Shown: positions 1 to 8,683 of the stretch, in pieces | Layout: the number at the start of each line of letters is the position of its first letter | How positions within the stretch are numbered: the stretch's first letter is position 1 | NCBI RefSeq assembly: GCF_037976825.1 | Contig: NZ_CP150269.1 | Coordinates: 4,849,501 to 4,913,500, forward strand | Length of the DNA stretch: 64,000 nt | DNA from: Paenibacillus sp. FSL K6-1330 | GTDB taxonomy: Bacteria; Bacillota; Bacilli; Paenibacillales; Paenibacillaceae | Direction: 5' to 3' | Translations under genes and position numbers: made by a program | Notes under the pieces: model-generated | What the model was told of the DNA's origin: nothing | Seen by the model: the letters and a program-made list of their open reading frames with translations, nothing else | Databases searched by the model: none

Positions 1-31
1 TGCCCTTATTGATCAAAAGGCTTTATCGCGG

Positions 32-622
32 TTAACGCGAATATTCAACGATCATCGGCTGCAGCTGCTTCCCTTCTAGGGCCGCATAACACGCTTCCGG
101 AATCAAATCCATTTTGGCGACAAGCGAGTTAGGCTTCTGCTGCGGATTATCCTGTCCGTAAGGAACAAAATAAATATTTTTCGTTACAAGCAGCTTCGCG
201 ATATTCGCCGCATTCAGTCCAAGGCCATCATTCGTTGAAATCGCCAGAACCAGGGGTCTGCAATTTCTCATCTGCGCCTTGGCTGCCATTAACACAGGGC
301 TGTCAGTCATCGCATTGGCCAGCTTGCTGGTCGTGTTTCCCGTACATGGGGCGATAACCAAAACGTCAAGAAGCTTGGATGGGCCTAGCGGTTCCGCCTC
401 CACAATTGTAGAAATAATATCATTCCCGGTTATTTCTTTCAACTGTTTCTGCCAATTCTCCGATGTGCCGAATCGGGTATCCGTTGTCATAATAGTGCTG
501 GACACAATCGGCACCACATTCGCTCCACCATCTTTGAACCGCTGGATCTGCGGCATCACTTCTTCAAGCGTGCAGTGCGATCCTGTCAGGGCATAACCCA
601 CTGTTATTCCATTCCAATTCAT
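32..622 (-). CDS. dpaB: Dipicolinate synthase subunit B
   Basis: Flavoprotein-fold subunit of dipicolinate synthase (SpoVFB), which works with DpaA to oxidise a product of the lysine/diaminopimelate pathway to dipicolinic acid in the mother cell during sporulation. The 196-residue length matches the family. The N-terminal GYALTGSHC and the later DVLVIAPCTGNTTSKLANAMTD region are typical of flavoprotein-like nucleotide-binding folds. The ATG directly abuts the dpaA stop codon (TAG then ATG), so the two are translationally coupled. In Bacillus the next genes are asd-dapG-dapA; only 31 bases lie beyond the stop here, so that cannot be checked. Identification is firm from both sequence and pairing with dpaA. 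Confidence 0.95.
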   Translation of the reverse strand: MNWNGITVGYALTGSHCTLEEVMPQIQRFKDGGANVVPIVSSTIMTTDTRFGTSENWQKQLKEITGNDIISTIVEAEPLGPSKLLDVLVIAPCTGNTTSKLANAMTDSPVLMAAKAQMRNCRPLVLAISTNDGLGLNAANIAKLLVTKNIYFVPYGQDNPQQKPNSLVAKMDLIPEACYAALEGKQLQPMIVEYSR

Positions 623-1519
623 CTACGCATCCCCCCGAATCTTGATTTCTTCAGAAATCAGCTCCACCAGCGTATTGGCCATAATGATGCCGGCTGTTTT
701 AGGAGCCACGATTCCGGGTAGTCCGGGTGCGAGCATGGCTTTGATACCCCGTTTTTCAGCATAGCGAAAATCGCATCCACCGGGTGCGGAGGCAAGGTCG
801 ATGATGACAGCCTCCCGAGGCATTTTCGAGATGATTTGTGCTGTGACTATCATAGTTGGAATCGTGTTAAAAAGCAAGTCAATATCCGACACATAAGAAC
901 TCAGATCCCTTACCAGGAAGGGCTTCCAGCCCATTTCCTCCGCTCTGGCATAGTGCTCCGATTTACGTACGCCCATCCGAATTTTGGCACCCAGGCCTTG
1001 CAGGCTGCGCGCCATGGTGAATCCTGTCCGTCCCATGCCAAGCACCATGCTGGTTGATCCGTGAATCGTAAAATCCGTGTTTTGGATCGCCATCATCAGT
1101 GCACCTTCCGCTGTCGGAATGGAATTATAGATGGCTACATCGTCCCTCTCCAAAATCTCTACCAGCTTGATCTTATATTTGTCACATAGCGAGCGCAAAT
1201 AGGGCTTCGCCATGCCTGTATAGATCACTCCATGTCCAGGCATCGCTGCGATATGCTCCTCCTGCAGTCGCAATGGCCCCTCTGAGAACAGCGCGCTGAC
1301 ACGTCCCTCATCATCACATCCCACGACAGGCAGGATCAGAGCATCAGCATTCGATAACAGCTCTGGCGTGAGCGGCTCGCGAGTCACTCCCTGAAAAGAA
1401 TCCTGCAGTTTCTCAAACCCGGCGATCATGACGGAGGCATCCATCTCAGCGCATTTTCGTATGACTTCAATTTGCCTTGCGTCTCCACCTACAAAGACGG
1501 TCCGGACTCCAGTCAGCAT
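623..1519 (-). CDS. dpaA: Dipicolinate synthase subunit A
   Basis: NAD(P)-binding subunit of dipicolinate synthase (SpoVFA), 298 residues, essentially the usual family length. The N-terminal half is the DpaA-specific domain beginning MLTGVRTVFVGGD. The C-terminal half is a Rossmann domain with the dinucleotide-binding stretch MVLGMGRTGFTMA near residue 160 and a D-2-hydroxyacid dehydrogenase-like end (LAPGLPGIVAPKTAG). The ATG follows an AAAGGAG ribosome-binding site by 11 bases. It is the first gene of a dpaA-dpaB operon, and a sigma-K-like promoter lies just upstream. Its presence shows that the organism makes dipicolinate-loaded endospores. Confidence 0.95.
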   Translation of the reverse strand: MLTGVRTVFVGGDARQIEVIRKCAEMDASVMIAGFEKLQDSFQGVTREPLTPELLSNADALILPVVGCDDEGRVSALFSEGPLRLQEEHIAAMPGHGVIYTGMAKPYLRSLCDKYKIKLVEILERDDVAIYNSIPTAEGALMMAIQNTDFTIHGSTSMVLGMGRTGFTMARSLQGLGAKIRMGVRKSEHYARAEEMGWKPFLVRDLSSYVSDIDLLFNTIPTMIVTAQIISKMPREAVIIDLASAPGGCDFRYAEKRGIKAMLAPGLPGIVAPKTAGIIMANTLVELISEEIKIRGDA

Positions 1520-1557
1520 GGAAGGCCTCGCTCCTTTCTTCTAACCAACGTATAAAC

Positions 1558-1585
1558 CATCTTATGCCGTAGCCTATAGGGTGGT
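1558..1585 (-). promoter_or_regulatory. Candidate sigma-K promoter of dpaAB
   Basis: On the minus strand an AC dinucleotide (1584-1585) is followed by 17 bases and then CATAAGATG (1558-1566). The sigma-K consensus is AC, 16-17 bases, CATANNNTA, so only the last A deviates. It lies about 40 bases upstream of the dpaA ATG. In Bacillus dpaAB is transcribed by sigma-K in the mother cell, which agrees. The match is to a short consensus, so this is suggestive only. Confidence 0.5.
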
Positions 1586-1678
1586 GAGCGCATTTCAATT
1601 AAACTACCGCCTTAACGCAATAAACAACACTATAGATGGAGAGTCGGATCCGAAGCCATTTTGCATGGACGCTAACGC

Positions 1679-1710
1679 AAAAAACACCGCCCGGCTAGGC
1701 CGGAGCGGTG
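1679..1710 (-). terminator. Intrinsic terminator after dut
   Basis: A GC-rich hairpin on the minus strand (CACCGCTCCGGC / GCCGGGCGGTG with a CTA loop, 1685-1710) is followed by six T residues (1679-1684). It lies 50 bases after the dut stop codon and separates dut from the sporulation genes dpaAB. Confidence 0.85.
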
Positions 1711-1760
1711 TGCTTGATAAAACCATGATGATGATATCCATAAATTATCTATAATATAGA

Positions 1761-2207
1761 TTACTTGCCGGTATGACCGAATCCGCCTGCACCCCGTACG
1801 GTATCGGACAACTCGTCAACTTCCATGAATTCTACCGCCGGGACGGTTTTGAACACCATCTGGGCAATGCGTTCATTACGCTCAATTGCAAACGGCTCTT
1901 GTCCTAAATTCACCAGCAGCACCTTCACTTCCCCGCGATAATCAGCATCAATCGTGCCTGGAGAATTCAAGCAGGTAATACCATGTTTGTAGGCCAGTCC
2001 GCTGCGCGGACGGATTTGAGCTTCAAGCTCGGCCGGCATGGCAATCGCAAAACCGGTCGGGATTAATTTGCGTTCGCCCGGGTTCAATACCACCGGCTCA
2101 TGAACCGCTGCGTGCAGATCAAAACCTGCGGCTAGTTCGGACATTTTCACGGGAAGTTTCACATCTTCATTACCTGGCAATCTATTGATTTGAACGTAGT
2201 GCAACAA
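1761..2207 (-). CDS. dut: dUTP diphosphatase
   Basis: Homotrimeric dUTPase that hydrolyses dUTP to dUMP and pyrophosphate, keeping uracil out of DNA and feeding dTMP synthesis. All five family motifs are visible in order: [39 protein letters not shown] and the C-terminal Gly-rich [10 protein letters not shown]. The start is uncertain. An AGGAGG sits only one base before the ATG at 2213 but seven bases before a TTG at 2207, so the TTG is preferred. The gene overlaps the end of the M16 peptidase gene by about 26 bases, which suggests translational coupling. In B. subtilis this slot holds ymxH rather than dut. Confidence 0.93.
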   Translation of the reverse strand: MLHYVQINRLPGNEDVKLPVKMSELAAGFDLHAAVHEPVVLNPGERKLIPTGFAIAMPAELEAQIRPRSGLAYKHGITCLNSPGTIDADYRGEVKVLLVNLGQEPFAIERNERIAQMVFKTVPAVEFMEVDELSDTVRGAGGFGHTGK

Positions 2208-3450
2208 ATTCATTCCTCCTAAGTACATTCAGCGCTTTATCTGAAGTTCCTACCATCGCTAGTGCATATGGAGTCCCGAACATGCGGTCAAGAACCGCGT
2301 CGACATCCTTCATGTCCACCTGCTCAATCCGCTTAATAATTTCATCCAGGCTAAAATGGCGACCCAGCATTAATTCGTTCTTACCCAAGCGATTCATGCG
2401 GCTGCTCGTGCTCTCCAGACTCAGAATGAGACTGCCCTTCAGTTGTTCCTTCCCTTTGCGCAGCTCTTCCTCTGTCATACCGTTCTGTGCCAGATCCTGC
2501 AGCATTTCCGTGGTCAGTTGAAGGACTTCCTTTGTCTGTTTAGGCGCTGTGCCCGCATAAATGGTGAACATTCCGTTATCTGCGTGCGAACTATGATATG
2601 AGTATACCGAATAAGCCAGTCCGCGCTTCTCCCGGATTTCCTGAAACAAGCGTGAACTCATGCCGCCACCAATGGCGTTATTCAAGAGTACCATTGCATA
2701 CTGAAGCTCGTCTCCGATGGAGCAGCCGGGAAACGACATGCAGATATGATTCTGCTCTGTTTTCTTCTTACGGAACTGAACACCATCCAAAAAGGCAGGC
2801 ACGGCCAGCAGTTCGGAGCTGCCGTGATTGGCAAAGCCGCCAAAATGACGCTCCAATAACTCAATCGCATCCTCATTAATGTTGCCTGCCAGAGCGATCA
2901 CTGTATTCTCAATGGTATAGTGTTTGTCCATGTAATTTCTCAGCGCTTGCGAATCCATCGATTCCAGCCGTTCCTTTGTGCCAAGAATCGGATAAGCCAG
3001 CGGATGATCGCCGTATGCCGATAACGACATCAGGTCATGCACCAGATCATCCGGTGTATCCTCATACATCGCGATCTCTTCCAGAATGACATTCTTCTCT
3101 TTGGCTAACTCGCCCGCATCCAGCTTGGAGTTGAAGAACATGTCGGACAGCACATCAACCGCAATCGGAAAATGCTCATCCAGCACCTTGGCGTAATAAC
3201 ACGTATATTCCTTGGACGTAAAAGCGTTGACGTTGCCGCCGATAGCATCAAATTCTTCAGCAATGGCACGGGCGTCAAAGCGATCGGTCCCTTTGAACAT
3301 CATGTGCTCTATAAAATGCGTTATCCCGTTGATGTCCTCCGATTCATTGCGGGATCCGGTCTTCACCCAAATACCGAATGAAACCGAACGACTTGTCGGG
3401 ATTTGCTCCATAACCACTCTTAGGCCGTTAGACAATTGTATTTTTTTCAC
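2182..3450 (-). CDS. M16-family zinc metallopeptidase (MlpA/YmxG type)
   Basis: Insulinase/pitrilysin-family peptidase of about 422 residues, the positional counterpart of B. subtilis MlpA (YmxG). The inverted zinc-binding motif [11 protein letters not shown] lies near residue 50, and the N-terminal half has the usual glutamate downstream ([17 protein letters not shown]). The C-terminal half is the second, non-catalytic M16 domain, with [23 protein letters not shown] at 3450 is chosen as start because AGGGGG precedes it at good spacing. The upstream open frame to 3483 lacks a ribosome-binding site. It sits between a spore-associated deacetylase and dut. The substrate is unknown; bacterial family members are processing or quality-control peptidases. 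Confidence 0.88.
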   Translation of the reverse strand: MKKIQLSNGLRVVMEQIPTSRSVSFGIWVKTGSRNESEDINGITHFIEHMMFKGTDRFDARAIAEEFDAIGGNVNAFTSKEYTCYYAKVLDEHFPIAVDVLSDMFFNSKLDAGELAKEKNVILEEIAMYEDTPDDLVHDLMSLSAYGDHPLAYPILGTKERLESMDSQALRNYMDKHYTIENTVIALAGNINEDAIELLERHFGGFANHGSSELLAVPAFLDGVQFRKKKTEQNHICMSFPGCSIGDELQYAMVLLNNAIGGGMSSRLFQEIREKRGLAYSVYSYHSSHADNGMFTIYAGTAPKQTKEVLQLTTEMLQDLAQNGMTEEELRKGKEQLKGSLILSLESTSSRMNRLGKNELMLGRHFSLDEIIKRIEQVDMKDVDAVLDRMFGTPYALAMVGTSDKALNVLRRNEFVALRSNQ

Positions 3451-3541
3451 GAGGGCCCCCCTAACTGTTCCATCCAGGCTCACTTTGGCTGATTACCAGC
3501 CTCATGCCATCCATTCATTCTATCAAACTTTACCATGCCGC

Positions 3542-4534
3542 TCAACTTCCCTTCGGCATAATTCGCTCAGGAGAAAGCGTCTGGCTCACGGTTCCGATTT
3601 CCAGCCCTTTGGCCCGTATTCCGTCAATCATTCCCTTTAACGCCCGGGACGAGGAATCCGTGGGATGCATCAAAATCAGGAAACCAGGCTCCACCTTCGT
3701 GGAGATTTTCTGAACGACAGCATCCGGTGCAGGATGCTTCCAATCGACCGTATCGAGCGTCCACAGGACCGTCTTCAATCCCCTTGCCTGGGCGATGGAT
3801 ACGGTCTGCTGATTAAAATCGCCAGAAGGCGGCGCAAACCATTTGTTCTCCACACCGAGGCTTTCTTTGAGCAGATCCTGCGTCTTCGCGATTTCCAGTT
3901 CCGCCCGATCTCTGCTGAGACGGCTCATATTCGGATGCGTATAGGCATGATTCTCCACCTCATGACCTCGTTTCAGAATTTCGCCGGCAAGCTCCGGGTT
4001 CTTCTTCAACCAGCTCCCATCCAGGAAAAAGGTCGTCTTCACTTTCTCCGCATCCAGCGTGTTCAGCATCGGTACCAGAAATTCATTCCCCCAGGCCACG
4101 TTAATCATCAGCGATACCATCGGCTTGTTGGGGTTGCCCCGATAAATCGGTTGCTCTCCAAGATCATTAAGCGTTACTTTGGCCGGAATTTGCCGGTATA
4201 CGTAAGGAATGGCCTCTCCAGCTTTTCGCTTTTTCGACGATGCTGCTTGGTATGTAGCTTCAATATCGATCTCAAGTCCATTATAACCGGGAATCGCTTT
4301 CCACACGGAGTCCACCCTGGCATCCACTGGCTCAATGCGTGATTTTGCCGCAGCGGCTTCGATTTGACTCAATAAATTCAGATCTACTGCATTCTCTGAA
4401 CCGCTAACGAGTTGCCCCTCGGGTTTAATCTGCAGTCCCGAAACATATCCCCAGGCCCCGCTGAACACGGCAACAGCCGACACCATTGCGGCACCGGTTA
4501 GCAGCACAACCATCTTTTTTCCATTCATGGGCAT
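3542..4534 (-). CDS. ylxY: YlxY-type polysaccharide deacetylase-like sporulation protein
   Basis: About 330 residues with an N-terminal membrane anchor or signal (residues 5-30, VVLLTGAAMVSAVAVF) followed by a NodB-homology domain from about residue 140. It matches the YlxY group (TIGR02873) in sequence and in position after pnp. The His motif is present (HAYTHPNM) and so is the Pro/Asp-rich strand near APPSGDFN. The first NodB motif, normally TFDDG, reads MINVAWGN, so the metal-binding/base Asp pair is missing. The start is the ATG at 4534, six bases after GGGGAGG. A sigma-E-like promoter lies just upstream. Probably exported and active, or structural, in spore envelope formation; catalysis is doubtful. 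Confidence 0.88.
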   Translation of the reverse strand: MPMNGKKMVVLLTGAAMVSAVAVFSGAWGYVSGLQIKPEGQLVSGSENAVDLNLLSQIEAAAAKSRIEPVDARVDSVWKAIPGYNGLEIDIEATYQAASSKKRKAGEAIPYVYRQIPAKVTLNDLGEQPIYRGNPNKPMVSLMINVAWGNEFLVPMLNTLDAEKVKTTFFLDGSWLKKNPELAGEILKRGHEVENHAYTHPNMSRLSRDRAELEIAKTQDLLKESLGVENKWFAPPSGDFNQQTVSIAQARGLKTVLWTLDTVDWKHPAPDAVVQKISTKVEPGFLILMHPTDSSSRALKGMIDGIRAKGLEIGTVSQTLSPERIMPKGS

Positions 4535-4564
4535 ATCCACCCTCCCCTTGAGAAGCTTTGTCCC

Positions 4565-4594
4565 ATTTTATGTAGGTTCAGGAGGAAATATGTG
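4565..4594 (-). promoter_or_regulatory. Candidate sigma-E promoter of ylxY
   Basis: On the minus strand CACATATT (-35, to 4594) is followed by a 14-base spacer and CATAAAAT (-10, 4565-4572). This fits the sigma-E pattern of an ATATT-type -35 and CATANNNT -10 at 14-15 bases. The predicted start is about 25 bases before the ylxY ATG. It would allow mother-cell expression of ylxY, the M16 peptidase and dut independently of pnp. Confidence 0.5.
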
Positions 4595-4673
4595 CCTCAA
4601 AGTGGGCCTATGCCGTGAAGCCTATTGTAGATGCTTGTTCAAGACTAGAGGAATCCCATGGGCCGAAAAGATT

Positions 4674-4705
4674 AAAAAAAGAGCCAGAATGATAGGTTCT
4701 GCCTC
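4674..4705 (-). terminator. Intrinsic terminator downstream of pnp
   Basis: The hairpin GAGGCAGAA / TTCTGGCTC (one mismatch, 4681-4705 on the minus strand) is followed by seven T residues (4674-4680). It is the second of two tandem hairpins after pnp and precedes the ylxY promoter. Confidence 0.85.
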
Positions 4706-4729
4706 TTTTCCTTGTATCTATATGCTGTT

Positions 4730-4770
4730 AAACAAACAAAGCGCGGATTAAGATCCGCTCTTGTTTGTTT
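4730..4770 (-). terminator. Terminator-like hairpin over the pnp stop codon
   Basis: A long dyad on the minus strand pairs AAACAAACAA...AGCGGAT with ATCCGC...TTTGTTTGTTT around the loop CTTA, and it contains the pnp TAA (4748-4750). The stem has AT-rich flanks and the tail is T-rich but interrupted, so it may terminate, or block 3' exonuclease entry on the pnp message. Confidence 0.6.
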
Positions 4771-6853
4771 CCGCAGTCAAAACCGCTTTGCGAGACAGGT
4801 TAATCCGTCCCTGCTGGTCGATTTCGGTAACCTTCACAGTAATGACATCACCGATGGCAACCACGTCCTCTACCTTCGCTACGCGCTCAGTCGAGAGCTG
4901 GGAGATATGAACAAGCCCGTCTTTGTTAGGCAGAATTTCAACGAATGCACCGAATTTCTCAATCCGTTTGACAGTACCTGTATAGATTTCGCCAACAGCT
5001 ACCTCACGGACGATGCCTTCGATAATCGAAAGAGCTTTTTTGTTCATCTCATCGTTGGCAGATGCAATGAACACGCGGCCGTCTTGTTCGATATCGATCT
5101 TCACGCCGGTTTCCTCGATGATTTTGTTAATGATCTTGCCGCCGGCACCGATCACATCGCGAATTTTGTCCGGATTGATCTGCATCGTAATAATCTTTGG
5201 CGCATATTGGGACAACGTTTCTCTTGGCTTTTGAATGGCTTCTGCCATTTTTCCAAGGATATGCATGCGTCCTTCTTTTGCTTGCTGCAGTGCTTCCTGC
5301 AAAATCGCGCGGTCAATACCGTCAATTTTGATATCCATTTGAATGGCGGTAACCCCGTCAGGTGTCCCTGCCACTTTGAAGTCCATGTCGCCGAGATGAT
5401 CTTCCATCCCTTGAATATCTGTCAAGATGGAAACATGATCTCCGTCTTTAATCAAGCCCATCGCCACGCCGGCTACAGGTGCTTTGATCGGCACCCCTGC
5501 ATCCATCATAGCAAGTGTGCTTGCACAAATACTCGCTTGGGAAGTCGAACCATTTGACTCAATTACTTCGGACACGAGGCGAATCGTGTACGGGAATTCC
5601 ACTTCATTCGGAATAACCTTCGACAATGCACGTTCACCAAGTGCACCATGACCAATTTCACGACGGCCCGGAGCGCGAAGCGGACGAGCTTCCCCTACGC
5701 TGAACGGCGGGAAGTTGTAATGGTGCATGAAACGCTTGGTCTCTTCCAGATCGATTCCATCGAGAATCTGTACATCACCTAGAGCACCTAGTGTACATAC
5801 GCTAAGAGCCTGGGTTTGTCCACGTGTGAACAGACCGGAACCATGCGTTCTAGGCAGCAGACTGGTATCGCAATCGATAGGACGGATCTCAGACAGACCA
5901 CGACCGTCCGGACGAACTTTGTCATGCGTGATCAAACGTCGAACTTCTTCCTTCACGATATCGTGAAGCACTTCTTTAACATCCTTCAACAACTCAGGTG
6001 TCTCGATATACTTCTCTTCAAATACGGTGTATGCTTCATCATTGATAGCGTCAATCGCATCCTGGCGAGCATGTTTCTCCTCAATGCGAACGGCTTCAAC
6101 AAGACGGGCTTCGGCGAAATCACGCACTTCACGATTCACCGTTTCATTGACCGCATGAAGTTTAACTGCCATTTTCTCTTTACCGCAAGCGGCTACGAGT
6201 TCTTCGATCTTAGCTACGATTTTCTTGATTTCCTCATGCCCGAACATAATCGCTTCCAGCATGACTTCCTCAGGAACTTCGTTCGCTTCGGCTTCAACCA
6301 TCATGATTGCATCTTTGGTACCTGAAACAACAAGATAGATGTCGCTTGCTTCCTGCTGTGCAATATTCGGATTCACCACAAATTCGCCATCAACACGCCC
6401 TACGGCTACGCCGCCGATCGGACCGTTAAAAGGCACATCCGAGATGCTCAAGGCAGCGGAAGTACCGATCATGGCCGCGATTTCCGGCTCGCAATCCTGA
6501 TCTACGCTCATCACGAGATTTAGAACCTGTACATCATTACGGAATCCTTCAGGGAACAACGGACGAATCGGACGGTCTGTCAGACGGCTGGCAAGAATCG
6601 CTTTCTCGCTTGGTCTGCCTTCGCGTTTGATGAATCCACCCGGAATTTTACCGACTGCGTACAAACGCTCCTCATAGTTAACCGTCAATGGAAAGAAATC
6701 CAAATCCTTCGGTTCACTGGAAGCTGTCACTGTACACAGGACTGCCGTTTCGCCGTAACGAACCATCACAGCCGCATTTGCCTGCTTCGCAAGGCGCCCT
6801 GTTTCGAATACGAGGGGTCTTCCGCCAAGCTGCATTTCAACACGTGTTTCCAT
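4748..6853 (-). CDS. pnp: Polynucleotide phosphorylase
   Basis: Trimeric 3'-to-5' phosphorolytic exoribonuclease (PNPase) of the RNA degradation machinery, about 701 residues. Two RNase PH domains are separated by the all-alpha linker; the second starts near [15 protein letters not shown] and carries [11 protein letters not shown] and the active-site stretch [14 protein letters not shown] domain ([18 protein letters not shown]) and a C-terminal S1 domain ([20 protein letters not shown]) follow. The start is the ATG at 6853, six bases after AGGAGG. It follows rpsO as in nearly all bacteria, but is separated from it by a terminator and a 327-base leader. Confidence 0.98.
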   Translation of the reverse strand: METRVEMQLGGRPLVFETGRLAKQANAAVMVRYGETAVLCTVTASSEPKDLDFFPLTVNYEERLYAVGKIPGGFIKREGRPSEKAILASRLTDRPIRPLFPEGFRNDVQVLNLVMSVDQDCEPEIAAMIGTSAALSISDVPFNGPIGGVAVGRVDGEFVVNPNIAQQEASDIYLVVSGTKDAIMMVEAEANEVPEEVMLEAIMFGHEEIKKIVAKIEELVAACGKEKMAVKLHAVNETVNREVRDFAEARLVEAVRIEEKHARQDAIDAINDEAYTVFEEKYIETPELLKDVKEVLHDIVKEEVRRLITHDKVRPDGRGLSEIRPIDCDTSLLPRTHGSGLFTRGQTQALSVCTLGALGDVQILDGIDLEETKRFMHHYNFPPFSVGEARPLRAPGRREIGHGALGERALSKVIPNEVEFPYTIRLVSEVIESNGSTSQASICASTLAMMDAGVPIKAPVAGVAMGLIKDGDHVSILTDIQGMEDHLGDMDFKVAGTPDGVTAIQMDIKIDGIDRAILQEALQQAKEGRMHILGKMAEAIQKPRETLSQYAPKIITMQINPDKIRDVIGAGGKIINKIIEETGVKIDIEQDGRVFIASANDEMNKKALSIIEGIVREVAVGEIYTGTVKRIEKFGAFVEILPNKDGLVHISQLSTERVAKVEDVVAIGDVITVKVTEIDQQGRINLSRKAVLTAETNKSGS

Positions 6854-7180
6854 GTAATCCCTCCTCATGGGGATAAATTTTTTTGAAATCTTCTTCTACC
6901 ATCAGCATGTCTTTTGCAAAACACTGTCCACATTTCCTAACCAGAGCCATCCAAACGGTCGAAATCGCAAACCTATGTACAGGAACAACCCGAACCGTAT
7001 AGAACATTCTCCGTATAGATTGCCCCTGGTTATACCATTAAGCGAAATTTAGCGAACAGACCACGCCTACAATCTATAAGAATCTATATTAAGATAACCC
7101 CACAAAGTGGAGTTTAGGCTATGAAGCGTACGCAGTACTTTGTGGGGAAGCTCGAAAACGGTAAATTGTACAATACTTAG
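6854..7180 (-). other. Long untranslated region upstream of pnp
   Basis: About 327 bases between the rpsO terminator and the pnp ATG with no convincing ORF. It holds the CCCCACAAAGT inverted repeat (7098-7147) and an AT-rich stretch (ATATAGATTCTTATAGATTG, near 7065-7090), but I see no good -35/-10 pair. In many bacteria the pnp leader is an autoregulatory RNase III/PNPase target; whether that applies here cannot be told from sequence. Confidence 0.5.
7098..7147. repeat. Inverted repeat CCCCACAAAGT...ACTTTGTGGGG
   Basis: A perfect 11-bp inverted repeat (7098-7108 and 7137-7147) encloses 28 bases that include AAGCGTACGC. It lies between the rpsO terminator and pnp. It resembles a dispersed palindromic intergenic element or a leader hairpin rather than a terminator, because no T-tract follows on either strand. 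I see only one copy in this window. Confidence 0.7.
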
Positions 7181-7236
7181 AAAAGAGCCCGGCTGTGCCG
7201 CTGTCGTTCCAAGAAGGACAGTGGACAACCAGGCTG
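7181..7236 (-). terminator. Terminator after rpsO
   Basis: On the minus strand AGCCTGG...CACTGTC pairs imperfectly with GACAGCG...CCGGGCT around a short loop and is followed by CTTTTC (7181-7184). It lies 24 bases after the rpsO stop and would limit read-through into pnp. Confidence 0.7.
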
Positions 7237-7259
7237 TTTTCGGCACATCTTATGGATGA

Positions 7260-7529
7260 TTAGCGACGCAATCCAAGCTTCTCGATCAAAGCACCGTAAC
7301 GTTTAACATCCTTATTTTTCAAGTATGCAAGCAACTTACGGCGTTGGCCGACCATTTTCAACAATCCACGACGGGAATGATGATCCTTCTTGTGTGTACG
7401 CAAGTGGTCAGTCAAGTTCGTAATGTTTTCCGTTAGGATAGCGATTTGCACCTCTGGAGATCCTGTATCGGACTCATGAGTTTTGTGCTCGTCAATCAGT
7501 TGTTGTTTACGTTCTTGAGTTAATGCCAT
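7260..7529 (-). CDS. rpsO: 30S ribosomal protein S15
   Basis: 89-residue primary 16S rRNA-binding protein of the 30S central domain. The start is the ATG at 7529 (MALTQERKQ), preceded by GGGAGGTGAACAGG; the in-frame extension upstream is the leader. Signature segments are [28 protein letters not shown] and RRKLLAYL. The gene has its own extended -10 promoter and a structured leader, and is followed by a terminator. Confidence 0.98.
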   Translation of the reverse strand: MALTQERKQQLIDEHKTHESDTGSPEVQIAILTENITNLTDHLRTHKKDHHSRRGLLKMVGQRRKLLAYLKNKDVKRYGALIEKLGLRR

Positions 7530-7628
7530 CCTGTTCACCTCCCTCATTATAATCGCCGTTGGCCCAGGTACCGACGGTGAGATCGAACATCCAAGCCAAG
7601 GTTAAAATCGCCCAATCTTCAGGCGACC
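7530..7628 (-). promoter_or_regulatory. Probable S15 autoregulatory leader
   Basis: The approximately 100-base transcript leader upstream of rpsO contains a short hairpin (TCGCC...GGCGA), a second GC-rich dyad, and the sequence GGCGATTATAATGAGGGAGG running into the ribosome-binding site. S15 represses its own translation through structured leaders in several bacterial groups including Bacillales. The assignment here rests on position and local structure, not on a covariance match. Confidence 0.45.
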
Positions 7629-7634
7629 TCTAAG

Positions 7635-7643
7635 AGTATAGCA
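7635..7643 (-). promoter_or_regulatory. Extended -10 promoter of rpsO
   Basis: On the minus strand TGCTATACT (TG extension at 7642-7643, -10 TATACT at 7635-7640) precedes the rpsO leader. The -35 region is T-rich with no good TTGACA match, as is common for extended -10 promoters. The predicted start near 7628 gives a leader of about 100 bases. Confidence 0.6.
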
Positions 7644-7694
7644 TACTTTACCTGAAAAAGAAAATCCGTTTGCGAACAATTTGTCCCAAAACGT

Positions 7695-8648
7695 TTATTC
7701 ACTAATTTCTAATATTTTGCGAGCCTCGACGGCATCTCGCTGAATCCACTCCACAAGCTCCTGAACCGATTCGAATTTATGCTCCTTGCGGATATATTGA
7801 ACGATATCCACCGTCATGGTCTGATCATACAGATCCCCTTCAAAATCAAACAGATGCACCTCAAAAACAGGCTCTGTGATCCCTTCATGGAACGTTGGCT
7901 TCACGCCGATGTTCATCACGCCCGGAATCCAGTCGCGATGCTTATCCGTGCGTGCCCGAACGGCATAGACGCCTAATGCAGGTACCACGAACGGATCCGT
8001 CAATTCCAGGTTAGCGGTAGGAAAACCGATCTTTCTTCCCCGCTTCTCCCCATGAATGACCGTGCCGCGGATATGATAATTCCGTCCGAACCAGCGGTTT
8101 GCATCCGACAGCTGCCCCGTTTTCAAGGCAATCCGTATGGATGAACTTCCTACCTTCTCGCCATCAACCAAGAATGGCGGAACCGTAACGACAGACATCC
8201 GGTCTTCACCGAGTTCCTGAAGTTTGACTGCGTCACCGGCGCCTTTATGGCCGAAACGGAAATCAAACCCGACCACCGCTGTTTGAAGATTCAAGGGAAA
8301 CAGCATCTCTTCAACAAATGTTTCCGGACTCACCTGGGAGAATTCCTTATTGAACTCGACAACGTACAAAATATCGATGCCCATCTCCTCAAGCAACTGC
8401 TGCTTGTCAGGCTGAGGCGTCAGATATCCCTCGTAGCTTCCTTTACCAATCACGTCTTTCGGATGAGGATAAAAGGTAATAACGGCGGCCGGCACTCCAT
8501 TCTCCCGCGCAATATTGACTGCGGTTGAAAGCACGCTGGCATGTCCCAGGTGAAGACCGTCGAACTGGCCGATTGCAGCTACCTTCGGCTCGGCAGCTTC
8601 TCGTACAATATCAGAAGATACAGGATAAGATAAAGAAACAATCCTCAT
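7695..8648 (-). CDS. ribF: Bifunctional riboflavin kinase / FAD synthetase
   Basis: Makes FMN from riboflavin and ATP, then FAD from FMN and ATP. It has 317 residues, the usual length. The N-terminal FAD synthetase domain has the nucleotidyltransferase motif GQFDGLHLGH near residue 27 and FDFRFGHKGAGD. The C-terminal flavokinase domain has GRKIGFPTANLEL and the GVYAVRA and EVHLFDFEGDLY strands. It is the last gene of the rimP-nusA-infB-truB operon, 35 bases after truB, as in Bacillus. No FMN riboswitch is visible upstream. Confidence 0.97.
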   Translation of the reverse strand: MRIVSLSYPVSSDIVREAAEPKVAAIGQFDGLHLGHASVLSTAVNIARENGVPAAVITFYPHPKDVIGKGSYEGYLTPQPDKQQLLEEMGIDILYVVEFNKEFSQVSPETFVEEMLFPLNLQTAVVGFDFRFGHKGAGDAVKLQELGEDRMSVVTVPPFLVDGEKVGSSSIRIALKTGQLSDANRWFGRNYHIRGTVIHGEKRGRKIGFPTANLELTDPFVVPALGVYAVRARTDKHRDWIPGVMNIGVKPTFHEGITEPVFEVHLFDFEGDLYDQTMTVDIVQYIRKEHKFESVQELVEWIQRDAVEARKILEISE

Positions 8649-8683
8649 GATTACTCACCTCCACTCACTAAATCCAGTCATGC

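Noticed and set aside
1..31. Start of asd after dpaB
   Set aside because: No start codon with ribosome-binding site in the 31 available bases.
3665..4342. A 225-codon plus-strand frame opposite ylxY
   Set aside because: Complete overlap with a conserved gene and no recognisable protein features.
8649..8683. An FMN riboswitch before ribF
   Set aside because: Only 35 bases separate truB and ribF, too short, and none of the RFN consensus is visible.
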